Shown: positions 34,032-41,543 of the stretch, in pieces | Layout of the letters: every line of letters begins with the position of its first letter | Numbering within the stretch: position 1 is the first letter of the stretch | From: a bacterium | GTDB lineage: Bacteria; Actinomycetota; Acidimicrobiia; Spongiisociales; Spongiisociaceae | DNA: 49,598 nucleotides | NCBI GenBank assembly: GCA_028821575.1 | Contig: JAPPFW010000038.1 | Span: 1-49,598 of the forward strand | Reading direction: 5' to 3' | The notes under the pieces: generated by a model | What the model saw: the letters and a program-made list of their open reading frames with translations, nothing else | Databases searched by the model: none | Told to the model about the DNA's origin: nothing | Translations under genes and position numbers: made by a program

Positions 34032-35393
34032 TCACACGCCGTCCCCGTCGAACGAGATCACCCGGGCCCGTCCACGTTGGAACTCCAGGTACTCGTCGCG
34101 GGTCATCGGTGCATGGTCGTTTTCGATCACCTTCTTGGCGTTCCGAGCCTCGGCTGACAGCAGGTCGATGACCGTCATCGCCATCACGACGGCCGGATTG
34201 ATGACCGCTTGGTGGTAGTCGCGCACGATGTAGTCGTTGGCGTGGGGCGTGCCGGTCACACCGCCGCAGTACGGATGTAACGCCGGGATGACCTGGGAGA
34301 CATCGCCCATGTCGGTCGACCCTCCCCGGTTGTATCCGTCCGGCCAGATGAGCACCCGTTCTTCACCTACGAAGGCGTTCGCATTCTCGACGAACAGATC
34401 CTGCATCATCGGATTGTTCCGCATCGGCAGGTATCCGGGGATGTCGGTGATGTCGACCCTGGCGCCGACGGCAAGGGCACCGGCCTTGAACCCCCGGTCC
34501 ACCTTCTCGGCGTAGTGGACCACCGCCTCGGGACTGCCGGCCCTGACCCGCCACTCGAGGACGACCTTGGGGGGAATCGCGCTGACGGCCTCCCCTCCAC
34601 GGGTAAGGATCCCGTGGACGCGCACCTTGTCCTTCTCCTCGAACGTCTCGCGGTTCGCGTGGATCGCGGCGAGCCCGATCATGGCCGCATTGAGCGCGTT
34701 GACGCCCTTGTGCGGGGCGGCCGCGGCATGCGCTCCGAACCCCGTGTACTCCACGAACTTCGCCACATGGGCGTTACTCGTCCCTCCTACCGCGAGCGCG
34801 GCGCGGTTCGGCATCACACCTTCCGGCGCCGTGTGGACGAGCATCGCCATGTCGACATCGTCGAGCACCCCGAGCTTCAGGAACTCCTGCTTGCCGCCGA
34901 GGAACTCGATCGCCCCGCTGTCCCGCAGGGCAAGGCGATCCTGGACATCGATGAACTCCTCGGCCGGGACGGCGATGGCCACGACACTCCCCCACAGATG
35001 ATCGAGGACCCCGCTGCGGACCAGGCCGGTGAGGGCGCCATACATGCTGCCGACCTGGCAGTGGTGGCCGCATGCGTGCGCCGCGTCAGTCTCAGGATCG
35101 GCCAGAGGATGGTCGAACACGCGCAGCGAGTCGAGTTCGCCGACCAGAGCCACGCTTGGACCGGGACCGGCGCCGCCGGCGAGACTCCCCTTCATGCCGG
35201 TGATCGCCAAGCCGGTTTCCAGGTCGATTCCGAGGCCCTCGAGTTTCTCCTTGACGAACTTGGCGGTCTTGAACTCGGTGTAGCCGGGCTCGGGATTGCG
35301 GCAGATGTGCTCGGCCACCTCGATGATCTCGTCCTGGTAGCTCTCGATTGCCTTAGCCACCCCGGCTTTCATCGCCGAAACATCCACGAGCAT
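34032..35393 (-). CDS. M20 family amidohydrolase (aminoacylase/carboxypeptidase type), copy 1
   Basis: 453 residues from the ATG at 35393. A GTG at 35387 fits the GGGGAGG ribosome site better, and a possible -10 TATACT lies at 35415-35420 on the minus strand; a longer upstream frame only translates the heptamer repeat. The M20D features are visible: VALVGELDSL, the metal pair in HACGHHCQVGSMYGAL, AVPAEEFID with the acidic base, and late HPYCGGVTGTPHANDYIV. These enzymes hydrolyse N-acyl amino acids or peptides, often releasing indole or amino acids. With the LLM gene downstream it probably forms a two-gene operon; the substrate is likely an N-acylated intermediate of set A. Confidence 0.87.
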   Translation of the reverse strand: MLVDVSAMKAGVAKAIESYQDEIIEVAEHICRNPEPGYTEFKTAKFVKEKLEGLGIDLETGLAITGMKGSLAGGAGPGPSVALVGELDSLRVFDHPLADPETDAAHACGHHCQVGSMYGALTGLVRSGVLDHLWGSVVAIAVPAEEFIDVQDRLALRDSGAIEFLGGKQEFLKLGVLDDVDMAMLVHTAPEGVMPNRAALAVGGTSNAHVAKFVEYTGFGAHAAAAPHKGVNALNAAMIGLAAIHANRETFEEKDKVRVHGILTRGGEAVSAIPPKVVLEWRVRAGSPEAVVHYAEKVDRGFKAGALAVGARVDITDIPGYLPMRNNPMMQDLFVENANAFVGEERVLIWPDGYNRGGSTDMGDVSQVIPALHPYCGGVTGTPHANDYIVRDYHQAVINPAVVMAMTVIDLLSAEARNAKKVIENDHAPMTRDEYLEFQRGRARVISFDGDGV

Positions 35394-35450
35394 CCTCCCC
35401 ATCAGAGGTTGCGGAGTATAGGCCTGTGGCTGGTGCTGCTGGCCGTTTGC

Positions 35451-35499
35451 CATCCACCATCCACCATCCACCATCCACCATCCACCACTCACGACTCAC
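35451..35499. repeat. heptamer tandem repeat, unit CATCCAC
   Basis: Five exact CATCCAC units (35451-35485) followed by the decayed units CACTCAC and GACTCAC to 35499. The array overlaps the last codons and TGA stop of the amidohydrolase gene that ends at 35489. Confidence 0.85.
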
Positions 35500-36466
35500 C
35501 ACTTATCCCCAGTAGCCTGGCGGCGTTTAGTCCTGCGATTGCGGCCTTCTCTTCTTCCGCCAGTGGCAAGCGGTCCAGTGCCTCGATCGAGGTGTCGAGG
35601 TCGTACCAGGGGAAGTCCGAGCCGAACAGGACTCGGCTGGCGCCGATGTCTCGGATCAGCCCTGCCAGACGGTCCGGTGTCGGTCCTCCGCCTGCGCCGG
35701 TCCAGTGCAGGATCTCGCTGCAATCGAAGTATGCATTCGGGAAGTCACGAGCGAATCGTTCGACGTCGCGCCAGGCACCCCCGCCGAGGTGAGCCAGGAC
35801 GAGCTTGAGTCGGGGGAACCGTTGGAGGACACCGGCGAAGGCGGCGGGTTCACCGAACCGCACCGAGCCGCGGCTCGGACCCGCGTGGGCCACCACGGGT
35901 AGATCCAACTCGGCACAGGTCTCGAATGCCGGAGACAGACGTTCGTCGGCGGCCTCGAACCGCTGTATCACCGGATGGATCTTCACGCCCCTCGCACCGC
36001 CCGACTCCACGAGATCAGCCAGATGAGCCTGATTCTCGCCGGGGCTCAGGGCCCACGGGTCGATTGCCACGAACGGAAGTAGCTCTTCGTGGACTTTCCC
36101 CAGTTCGACCAGCCAACGATTGAACGACTTGAGGCGGTCTCCCAGGGGTATTTCGTGGGATGACCCGTCCACGGACCCGCCCGGCGCGCCGGGCAGGAGT
36201 TCGACGAGCCGACCACCGGTTTCGATGGTTGCGAAGAGATTGACGACTATCGCGTAGGACACACCGGACCGACGCATCGCCTCCAATGCTTCGCCCGGCA
36301 CCCCGCTGCGGTCGCTGAACGTCACATCCGGGTGCTCGCCATACTCCCAGACGTCGTACCCGGCTTTGTTGTACTCACCCTGCTCACGGGTCTGGTACAG
36401 GTGCATGTGGGCATCGATGATCAGAGAGCCCGGCACGTCTCGACTCCTTTCCGGGTCAGTGGTCAT
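35489..36466 (-). CDS. TIM-barrel amidohydrolase (amidohydrolase_2 family)
   Basis: 325 residues from an ATG at 36466. The metal-dependent barrel starts with SLIIDAHMHLYQ and continues with GVSYAIVVNLFA, FVAIDPWALSPGENQAHLAD, GGARGVKIHPVIQRF, LPVVAHAGP, LKLVLAHLGGGAW and finally SRVLFGSDFPWYDLDTSIEA, where the late Asp ligand sits. This order is typical of the ACMSD/4-oxalomesaconate-type branch, which hydrolyses or decarboxylates aromatic or heterocyclic acids. The specific reaction is not evident. The last codons are built from heptamer repeat sequence, ending ISGES. It is divergent from the SDR gene. Confidence 0.85.
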   Translation of the reverse strand: MTTDPERSRDVPGSLIIDAHMHLYQTREQGEYNKAGYDVWEYGEHPDVTFSDRSGVPGEALEAMRRSGVSYAIVVNLFATIETGGRLVELLPGAPGGSVDGSSHEIPLGDRLKSFNRWLVELGKVHEELLPFVAIDPWALSPGENQAHLADLVESGGARGVKIHPVIQRFEAADERLSPAFETCAELDLPVVAHAGPSRGSVRFGEPAAFAGVLQRFPRLKLVLAHLGGGAWRDVERFARDFPNAYFDCSEILHWTGAGGGPTPDRLAGLIRDIGASRVLFGSDFPWYDLDTSIEALDRLPLAEEEKAAIAGLNAARLLGISGES

Positions 36467-36472
36467 TATTGA

Positions 36473-36501
36473 TTGCCTTAGTGCTCGGTCGTCAACATAA
36501 T
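36473..36501 (+). promoter_or_regulatory. candidate promoter of the SDR gene
   Basis: TTGCCT (36473-36478) and CATAAT (36496-36501), separated by 17 bases, read toward the SDR gene, giving a leader of about 70 bases. Reasonable match to the housekeeping consensus; not confirmed by any other feature. Confidence 0.4.
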
Positions 36502-36576
36502 CTGGGGCATGATGGCTCTCGATTTCGACTACGACGAGTTGATGCCGGGCCTCCGGGTAAGGCGACGGGTGGAGCC

Positions 36577-37284
36577 ATGAACGGAGAGCCAAACAGGACC
36601 GCGATCGTGACCGGTGCGAGCGGCGGCATCGGCCGAGCGATCGCCGATGAACTCCGGCGGAGCGGCTTCCTCGTGTTCGGAATGGATGTCGAGGTGCCGG
36701 ACCACGTTGATTGGCAGCATGTCCATGCCGACGTGAGCGACGAGGCTTCCGTGCATGCGGCGATCGAGGAGATCGTGTCGACTGTCGCTTCGATAGATGT
36801 GTTGGTCAACAACGCAGGAGTGTTGATCATGGGTTTCCTGTCCGACATGCCGGTGGAACACTTCGATCGGCAATTAGCGGTCAATGTACGCGGACCGTTC
36901 CTGGTGGCTCAGAAGGTGGTGCCCTACATGCCCGCCGGCGCCAGGATCATCAACCTGGCCTCAGAGCTGGCGTATCTGGGTCGCGCCGAGCACTCAGCCT
37001 ATTGCGCGAGCAAGGGAGCGATCATCTCGATGACACGTTCTTGGGCACGAGAGTTGGCCCCTCGCATCCTCGTCAATGCTGTTGCACCCGGACCAGTCGA
37101 TACGCCCTTGCTCCAGTTCGATCAACTGACGGACGAGCAAAAGGAACTCGAACTGCAGAACCTGCTGGGCCGGATCGGGCGCCCCGAGGAGGTCGCCCAC
37201 GTCGTCTCGTTCCTCGCAGGCGAGAGGAGTTCATTCATCACCGGGCAGTGCATCAGCGTCGACGCAGGAGCGGCCATGCACTGA
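36577..37284 (+). CDS. short-chain dehydrogenase/reductase (SDR)
   Basis: 235 residues, classical SDR. The cofactor motif is VTGASGGIGRA (TGxxxGIG, residues 12-19), followed by DVLVNNAG (74-81). The catalytic triad is Ser129 in NLASELAYLG, Tyr142 and Lys146 in AYCASKGAI, and the C-terminal end GQCISVDAGAAMH is typical. An Asp at residue 37 after the second strand (GMDVEVPD) favours NAD(H). It oxidises or reduces a hydroxyl or keto group of an unknown substrate, plausibly in the surrounding catabolic route. The ATG at 36577 fits the SDR start. Its stop lies two bases before the heptamer array at 37286. Confidence 0.92.
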   Translation: MNGEPNRTAIVTGASGGIGRAIADELRRSGFLVFGMDVEVPDHVDWQHVHADVSDEASVHAAIEEIVSTVASIDVLVNNAGVLIMGFLSDMPVEHFDRQLAVNVRGPFLVAQKVVPYMPAGARIINLASELAYLGRAEHSAYCASKGAIISMTRSWARELAPRILVNAVAPGPVDTPLLQFDQLTDEQKELELQNLLGRIGRPEEVAHVVSFLAGERSSFITGQCISVDAGAAMH

Positions 37285-37285
37285 G

Positions 37286-37334
37286 GTGGCTTGTGGCTTG
37301 TGGCTTGTGGCTTGTGGCTTGTGGCTTGTGGAGC
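37286..37334. repeat. heptamer tandem repeat, unit GTGGCTT
   Basis: Six perfect GTGGCTT units (37286-37327) plus one variant (GTGGAGC), starting two bases after the SDR stop. The complement AAGCCAC occurs twice at 40542-40555. Confidence 0.9.
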
Positions 37335-37445
37335 GGCAGCCACGCCACGGCAACCGGTACGACCGCGGATCTTGCCGTCCTGATGCCCCCATAAGGCACA
37401 TGAGTAGCTCAAACAGGCCGAGACTCTCTCAGTCCCGCCAGGCAT

Positions 37446-37459
37446 CCTGACACCTGACA
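37446..37459. repeat. short heptamer repeat, unit CCTGACA
   Basis: Two exact units in the same SDR/agmatinase spacer. The same phrase (CCTGACACCT) recurs near 22603, upstream of the exporter promoter. Confidence 0.5.
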
Positions 37460-37470
37460 CCCTCGTCGGT

Positions 37471-38430
37471 TCAGGGGCTCATCAGGGCCAGGATCTCGTA
37501 CACGAGGTTGGCGGCGGCGATTCCGGTGATGTCTGCGTGGTCGTAGACGGGGGCCACCTCGACGACGTCGGCCCCGACGAGGTGCACGCCCCGCAACCCA
37601 CGGAGGATTCCGACCAACTCGCGGCTGGTGAAGCCGCCGATCTCAGGGGTACCCGTGGCCGGAGCGAAGGCCGGATCCAGCACATCGATATCGATCGACA
37701 GGTAGATGGGCATGTCGGCTAGCCGTTCGCGGATGCGGGTCACGTAGCCGTCGATGCCGATACTCTCGACCTCCCATGTGCCGAGCACCACGAATCCGAA
37801 GCCGGCATCCTCTGCGAGATCCTCGGGTCCATACTTCGAGCCCCGGATTCCGACATGCATCGAGTGCTCACGCGAGAACAACCCCTCCTCCGCGGCCCTT
37901 CTGAAGGGTGTCCCATGTGTGTATGCGGCACTCATGTAGGTGTCGTACGTGTCGACATGGGCGTCGAAGTGGAGGAGGGCCACAGGGCCATGGCGCTGGT
38001 GAGCAACCCGAAGTAGCGGGAATGCAATGGTGTGATCTCCGCCGAGCGTGACGATCCTCTTGGAGCCCTGGGTCAACTCGGTGGCTGCCTCCTCGATCGA
38101 ACGGACCGCGTCATCGATGATGTAGACGCTGCACGGTATGTCGCCGGCGTCCACCACCTGCTGGCTGCCGAACGGATGGAGTTCCAAGTCCGGATGCCAG
38201 TTGCGCAGCGTGCGAGCACCGTTGCGGATCCCGATCGGACCGAACCGGGCGCCCGGCCGGTAGCTGGTCCCGATGTCGAACGGGGCTCCGACGATCGCCA
38301 CATCCCAATCGGCTACCTCATCGATCCTGGGAAGGCGCGCAAAGGTGGCGGGCCCCATGAATCGAGGGTAGACACGGCTGTCCGGCGGGCCGATCCGGCC
38401 CTCATGATCGGTGAACGGAGTATCTCGCAT
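37471..38430 (-). CDS. agmatinase/ureohydrolase family protein
   Basis: 319 residues of the arginase fold. The binuclear manganese site is complete: TLGGDHTIAF, LLHFDAHVDTYDTY, and LSIDIDVLDPAFAPATGTPE with the two Asp residues, followed by DVVEVAPVYD. AIVGAPFDIGTSYRPGARFGP near residue 46 is the family N-terminal motif. Members release urea from guanidino compounds: agmatine, guanidinobutyrate, guanidinopropionate and the like. The MSAAYTHGTPFRRAAEEG loop is agmatinase-like, but substrate range in this family is wide. Given two argininosuccinate-lyase-like enzymes nearby, a guanidino substrate produced by them is plausible. It is convergent with the SDR gene and divergent from the next gene. 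Confidence 0.88.
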   Translation of the reverse strand: MRDTPFTDHEGRIGPPDSRVYPRFMGPATFARLPRIDEVADWDVAIVGAPFDIGTSYRPGARFGPIGIRNGARTLRNWHPDLELHPFGSQQVVDAGDIPCSVYIIDDAVRSIEEAATELTQGSKRIVTLGGDHTIAFPLLRVAHQRHGPVALLHFDAHVDTYDTYMSAAYTHGTPFRRAAEEGLFSREHSMHVGIRGSKYGPEDLAEDAGFGFVVLGTWEVESIGIDGYVTRIRERLADMPIYLSIDIDVLDPAFAPATGTPEIGGFTSRELVGILRGLRGVHLVGADVVEVAPVYDHADITGIAAANLVYEILALMSP

Positions 38431-38646
38431 CAGACAGTCCTCCTGACTGACAAGCCGGGACGGCCTGGAGCGTCACACCGATCGTCCCGAAGCGTCATAG
38501 CACCACCATAGCTCCGGGATGTAGGGGCTTCGGTGTCTCCGAGCGTCCCGTGTGTCGTTTCTGGCCAGCGACCCGGCATCCGTTCATAATGATCCGATAC
38601 GACTACCGCCCGGCCGGCTACCGGCCGTGCAGCCGAGGAGACAGCA

Positions 38647-39186
38647 ATGGCGCGCATACCGCAGATCACAGACCGGAGCCAGGTCGCAGAGGATGAGAGA
38701 CATCACGCCGACGCGATCATTGCCAGCCGGGGGGGCATCGGGCCGCCCTACAACGTGCTCCTTCACTCGCCGGACATCGCCGCTCGCACCGCACACCTGG
38801 CGGGATACTCGATCTTCGAGTCGCCGATGCCTCTCGACGTCAAGGAGATCGCCATCAGCACCGCCGCCCGCGGTCTGAACTGCGAGTTCGCGTTCGCGTC
38901 GCACATCGGGCTGGCCCGCGAGGCGGGTGTCAGCCCCGACACGATCGAAGTGATCATCTCAGGAGGATCGACAGAGGGTCTCAAGAGCGACGAAGGACAG
39001 ATCGTGGACTTCGTCCGACACATTCTCAAGCCCCCCAACCGGGTGCCCGACGCATTGTTCGCGGAGTTGGAGAACCGCTTCGGCGTGGCGACCCTGGTCG
39101 AGTTGACGGGAATCATCGGGGCGTATGCTGCGCTCGCATGCACGCTGAACGTCTTCGAAGTGCCGGCACCCGAAGGATCGGCCTAG
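38647..39186 (+). CDS. carboxymuconolactone decarboxylase/AhpD-like protein with a lone cysteine
   Basis: 179 residues, ATG at 38647 with GAGGAG upstream. The all-helical AhpD-like fold is indicated by VLLHSPDIAARTAHLAGYSI near residue 37, LDVKEIAISTAARGLNCEFA and FASHIGLAREAGVSPDTIE. The redox motif of AhpD is C-x-x-C-x-x-x-H. Here Cys79 and His86 remain but the second Cys position (82) is Ala, so disulfide-based peroxidase chemistry is unlikely. It may be a decarboxylase-like or acid-base enzyme in ring-compound breakdown. It precedes the MFS gene on the same strand with 119 bases between. Confidence 0.8.
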   Translation: MARIPQITDRSQVAEDERHHADAIIASRGGIGPPYNVLLHSPDIAARTAHLAGYSIFESPMPLDVKEIAISTAARGLNCEFAFASHIGLAREAGVSPDTIEVIISGGSTEGLKSDEGQIVDFVRHILKPPNRVPDALFAELENRFGVATLVELTGIIGAYAALACTLNVFEVPAPEGSA

Positions 39187-39305
39187 TTACTCGCCTGACG
39201 TATCGAGTCCACGTACCGTTGCAGCGCACATCAAACAAGCACGCGTGATTCGAAACGTCGAGCGTCAGCAGCGCGCTCCAGGCGGCACGCCACGCCGGCA
39301 GTCCG

Positions 39306-40499
39306 ATGGGTGAACCGACCCCGTCGCGTGCCGGACCGCTCAGGTACGTGGCATTCGTCACGGCCTCGGTGTATCTGGGGCAAGGGGCCGTGGCGCCAGT
39401 CCTTCCACAGATCGCGGACGACTTCCGGCTCTCGGTGGTAACGGCCGGACTCGTCTTCTCGTCGTTCGCGCTGGCTCGCCTATTCCTCAATGTCCCGTTC
39501 GGGTTTCTCTCCGACCGGTACGGTCGGCGACGCATGATGATCGCCGGCCCGCTGCTCGCCGGTATCGGATTAGTCGGATCGGGCCTCTCCGGCGCCTTCG
39601 CCCCCCTCCTGGCCATGCGAATCCTCGGAGGCGCGGGATCCGCCATGTACATGACGGCCGCGGAGGCCTACCTGGCGGACATCACTACCCAGGGGAACCG
39701 CGCCCGCTTCATCGGAGTCAACCAAGGCGCACTGCTGGTTGGAGCCTCCATCAGTCCGGGACTCGCCGGCGTCCTTGCGCAGGGGATCGGGTGGCACCGG
39801 GCGCTAGTGGCGATGGGCGTGATATCCGTGTCGGGCGCCGTCCTTGCCGCGGCGCGCCTGCGCGAACCCGATACGTCTGCGGCGGCCGCCCAAGAGAGGT
39901 CGACGAGGACTTCCTCTGCATTGGGCGGAATGTTCAGGAGGCCCGAATTCATGGCGGTGTGGCTGATCACGCTTGCCACCTTCTTCACCCGGTCGGGTAC
40001 GAGAAACACGATCTTGCCGTTCGTGTCGGAGATACGGCTGGACATGTCGCCAGGCACTCTCGGGTTGGTGCTGACGGGCATGATGATTGTCCAAGGTTCG
40101 TTGATCATCCCGGCGTCGAGGTGGGCGGACACGTATGGCAGGAGGCGGGTCATTCTCCTGGGTGTCGCGGTGGCCGCTTGCGGACCGATGATGTTCGCCG
40201 CCGCCGAGGCGTACCCACTGTTCCTTGTGGCGGCCTTCCTGCTCGCCACCGGGGAGGCAACCGGCGGTCCCGCCTCGGCCGCCTACGTCGCCGACATCAC
40301 ACCGACGACATCACGCGGGCTGGCCATGGGCGTGAACCGGACGATGGGTGACCTCGGGTTCATCCTGGGCCCACTGGTCCTGGGGTACGTGGCGGACACC
40401 GTCGGGTTCGCATCGGCACTCGTCACGAACGGAGCACTCCTGGCTGCTGTAGGCCTGGTCTTCTTCAGGTTCGCCCGGAAAGAGGTAGTCACCGATTGA
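39306..40499 (+). CDS. MFS transporter
   Basis: 397 residues with about twelve membrane segments. The MFS motif A is visible after the second segment as GFLSDRYGRRRMM (about 65-77), with a related DTYGRRR in the loop starting the second half (near 274). It begins MGEPTPSRAGPLRYVAFVTA, then GQGAVAPVLPQIADDFRLS, a first-helix pattern of drug/metabolite antiporters of the DHA type. It may import a substrate of the surrounding enzymes or export a product. The stop is followed immediately by heptamer repeat copies. Confidence 0.9.
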   Translation: MGEPTPSRAGPLRYVAFVTASVYLGQGAVAPVLPQIADDFRLSVVTAGLVFSSFALARLFLNVPFGFLSDRYGRRRMMIAGPLLAGIGLVGSGLSGAFAPLLAMRILGGAGSAMYMTAAEAYLADITTQGNRARFIGVNQGALLVGASISPGLAGVLAQGIGWHRALVAMGVISVSGAVLAAARLREPDTSAAAAQERSTRTSSALGGMFRRPEFMAVWLITLATFFTRSGTRNTILPFVSEIRLDMSPGTLGLVLTGMMIVQGSLIIPASRWADTYGRRRVILLGVAVAACGPMMFAAAEAYPLFLVAAFLLATGEATGGPASAAYVADITPTTSRGLAMGVNRTMGDLGFILGPLVLGYVADTVGFASALVTNGALLAAVGLVFFRFARKEVVTD

Positions 40500-40500
40500 T

Positions 40501-40555
40501 GTGGTCAGTGGTCAGCTGACGTTTACCTCCTCAGGGACAACAAGCCACAAGCCAC
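40501..40555. repeat. two short heptamer repeats in the convergent spacer
   Basis: GTGGTCA occurs twice directly after the MFS stop (40501-40514), and AAGCCAC twice (40542-40555) up to the stop of the LLM gene. AAGCCAC is the complement of the unit at 37286-37327; GGTCAGT within the first pair recurs at 36454-36467. Confidence 0.7.
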
Positions 40556-41541
40556 TACCGAAGCGAGCTATCCCGCACCTCAGGAATAACCTCGGCGGCC
40601 ACCATGCGCATCGAGCGTTCCCACACGTTGAACTGGGTCCTGAGGTCGATGATGAAGTGGCTCACACCGAGGCGGGCGAATGAAATCAGGTTGCGGGCGA
40701 TGTCGGGCGGCTGTCCCGTACTGACGATTCCCCCGAGATCGTCCGTCTCCTCGAACGAGGACTTCGGGTGCCGGGCGCGGGTAGCCGGGATCATGCGATC
40801 CAGGTCGACATGCGACATCCCATCCCCCGACTCGTCGGCCGGGCTGACGTAGGCCACGAGCGCCACTACGGGGACCGGCTTGTCCTGGGCTGCGCTCAAC
40901 TCCTTCATGTAGTCGATACGCCTTCGCAGGGAGTCCCGTGGTAGCCGGCTCGCAAGGAGGCCGTCGAACGCCCGCACGGTCCTCTGGATGGCTATCGCCG
41001 ATCCACCGCCGTACCAATGGGGGATGTCATGGTCGAGAGCGGGCGCCGTCACCTGCACATCGGAGAACGGCTTGTAGAACTCGCCCGAGTAATCGAGCGG
41101 CTCGCCTCGCCACAGCGCTCGGATGATGTCGAGGTGCTCCTCGAGCCTGGCCCCTCTCCGTCTCTCCTTGGACGCTGCGAATCCCGCCGCCGCGAACTCG
41201 CGGTCGTCATTCCCGCGGCCCCAGCCGGCGATGACCCGGCCGGGCCCGGCCAGGGACGCCAGGGAGGCGAGCATCTGGGTTTCGTGGATCGGGTGGCGGT
41301 ACGGGATGAGCGTCGCGGTGCCGAGCACCAGTCGCGTCGTGCTGGCGGCGGCCCCCGACAACACGACGTACGGATCGAACCAGGTGCGATCGGGATCCTC
41401 GTAATCATGGGGCCAGTACACAAGGTGGTCACGTACCCAAACCGAGTCGTAGCCGAGTTCCTCGGCCTCGACGACGCCTTCCATCAGCCTGGCGAAGGAT
41501 GCCTGCGATCCGAAGTGCGGTAGAAGGACTCCGAACTTCAT
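40555..41541 (-). CDS. LLM-class flavin/F420-dependent oxidoreductase, copy 2
   Basis: 328 residues from the ATG at 41541 (AGGGAGG upstream), beginning MKFGVLLPHFGSQASFARLM. It shares the layout of copy 1: LGYDSVWVRDHLVYWPHDYE, TRLVLGTATLIPYRHPIHET, LASLAGPGRVIAGWGRGND, and YGGGSAIAIQRTVRAFDGLL in the C-terminal half. The barrel and GWGRG cofactor segment place it in the same subgroup, oxidising a small organic substrate with F420 or FMN. It starts two bases after the stop of lyase copy 2, so translation is coupled and both probably act on consecutive intermediates. Last gene of the set B operon. Confidence 0.9.
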   Translation of the reverse strand: MKFGVLLPHFGSQASFARLMEGVVEAEELGYDSVWVRDHLVYWPHDYEDPDRTWFDPYVVLSGAAASTTRLVLGTATLIPYRHPIHETQMLASLASLAGPGRVIAGWGRGNDDREFAAAGFAASKERRRGARLEEHLDIIRALWRGEPLDYSGEFYKPFSDVQVTAPALDHDIPHWYGGGSAIAIQRTVRAFDGLLASRLPRDSLRRRIDYMKELSAAQDKPVPVVALVAYVSPADESGDGMSHVDLDRMIPATRARHPKSSFEETDDLGGIVSTGQPPDIARNLISFARLGVSHFIIDLRTQFNVWERSMRMVAAEVIPEVRDSSLR

Positions 41542-41543
41542 GG

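Noticed and set aside
33077..34171. Two open frames of over 350 codons on the plus strand
   Set aside because: Antisense shadows of the LLM oxidoreductase gene, caused by high GC; no family features.
35394..35492. N-terminal extension of the first M20 protein (W/G/M-rich)
   Set aside because: It is only the translation of the CATCCAC heptamer array and lies upstream of a better start with a ribosome site.
33022..40555. CRISPR array
   Set aside because: Repeats are 7 bp and directly adjacent without spacers; no cas genes.
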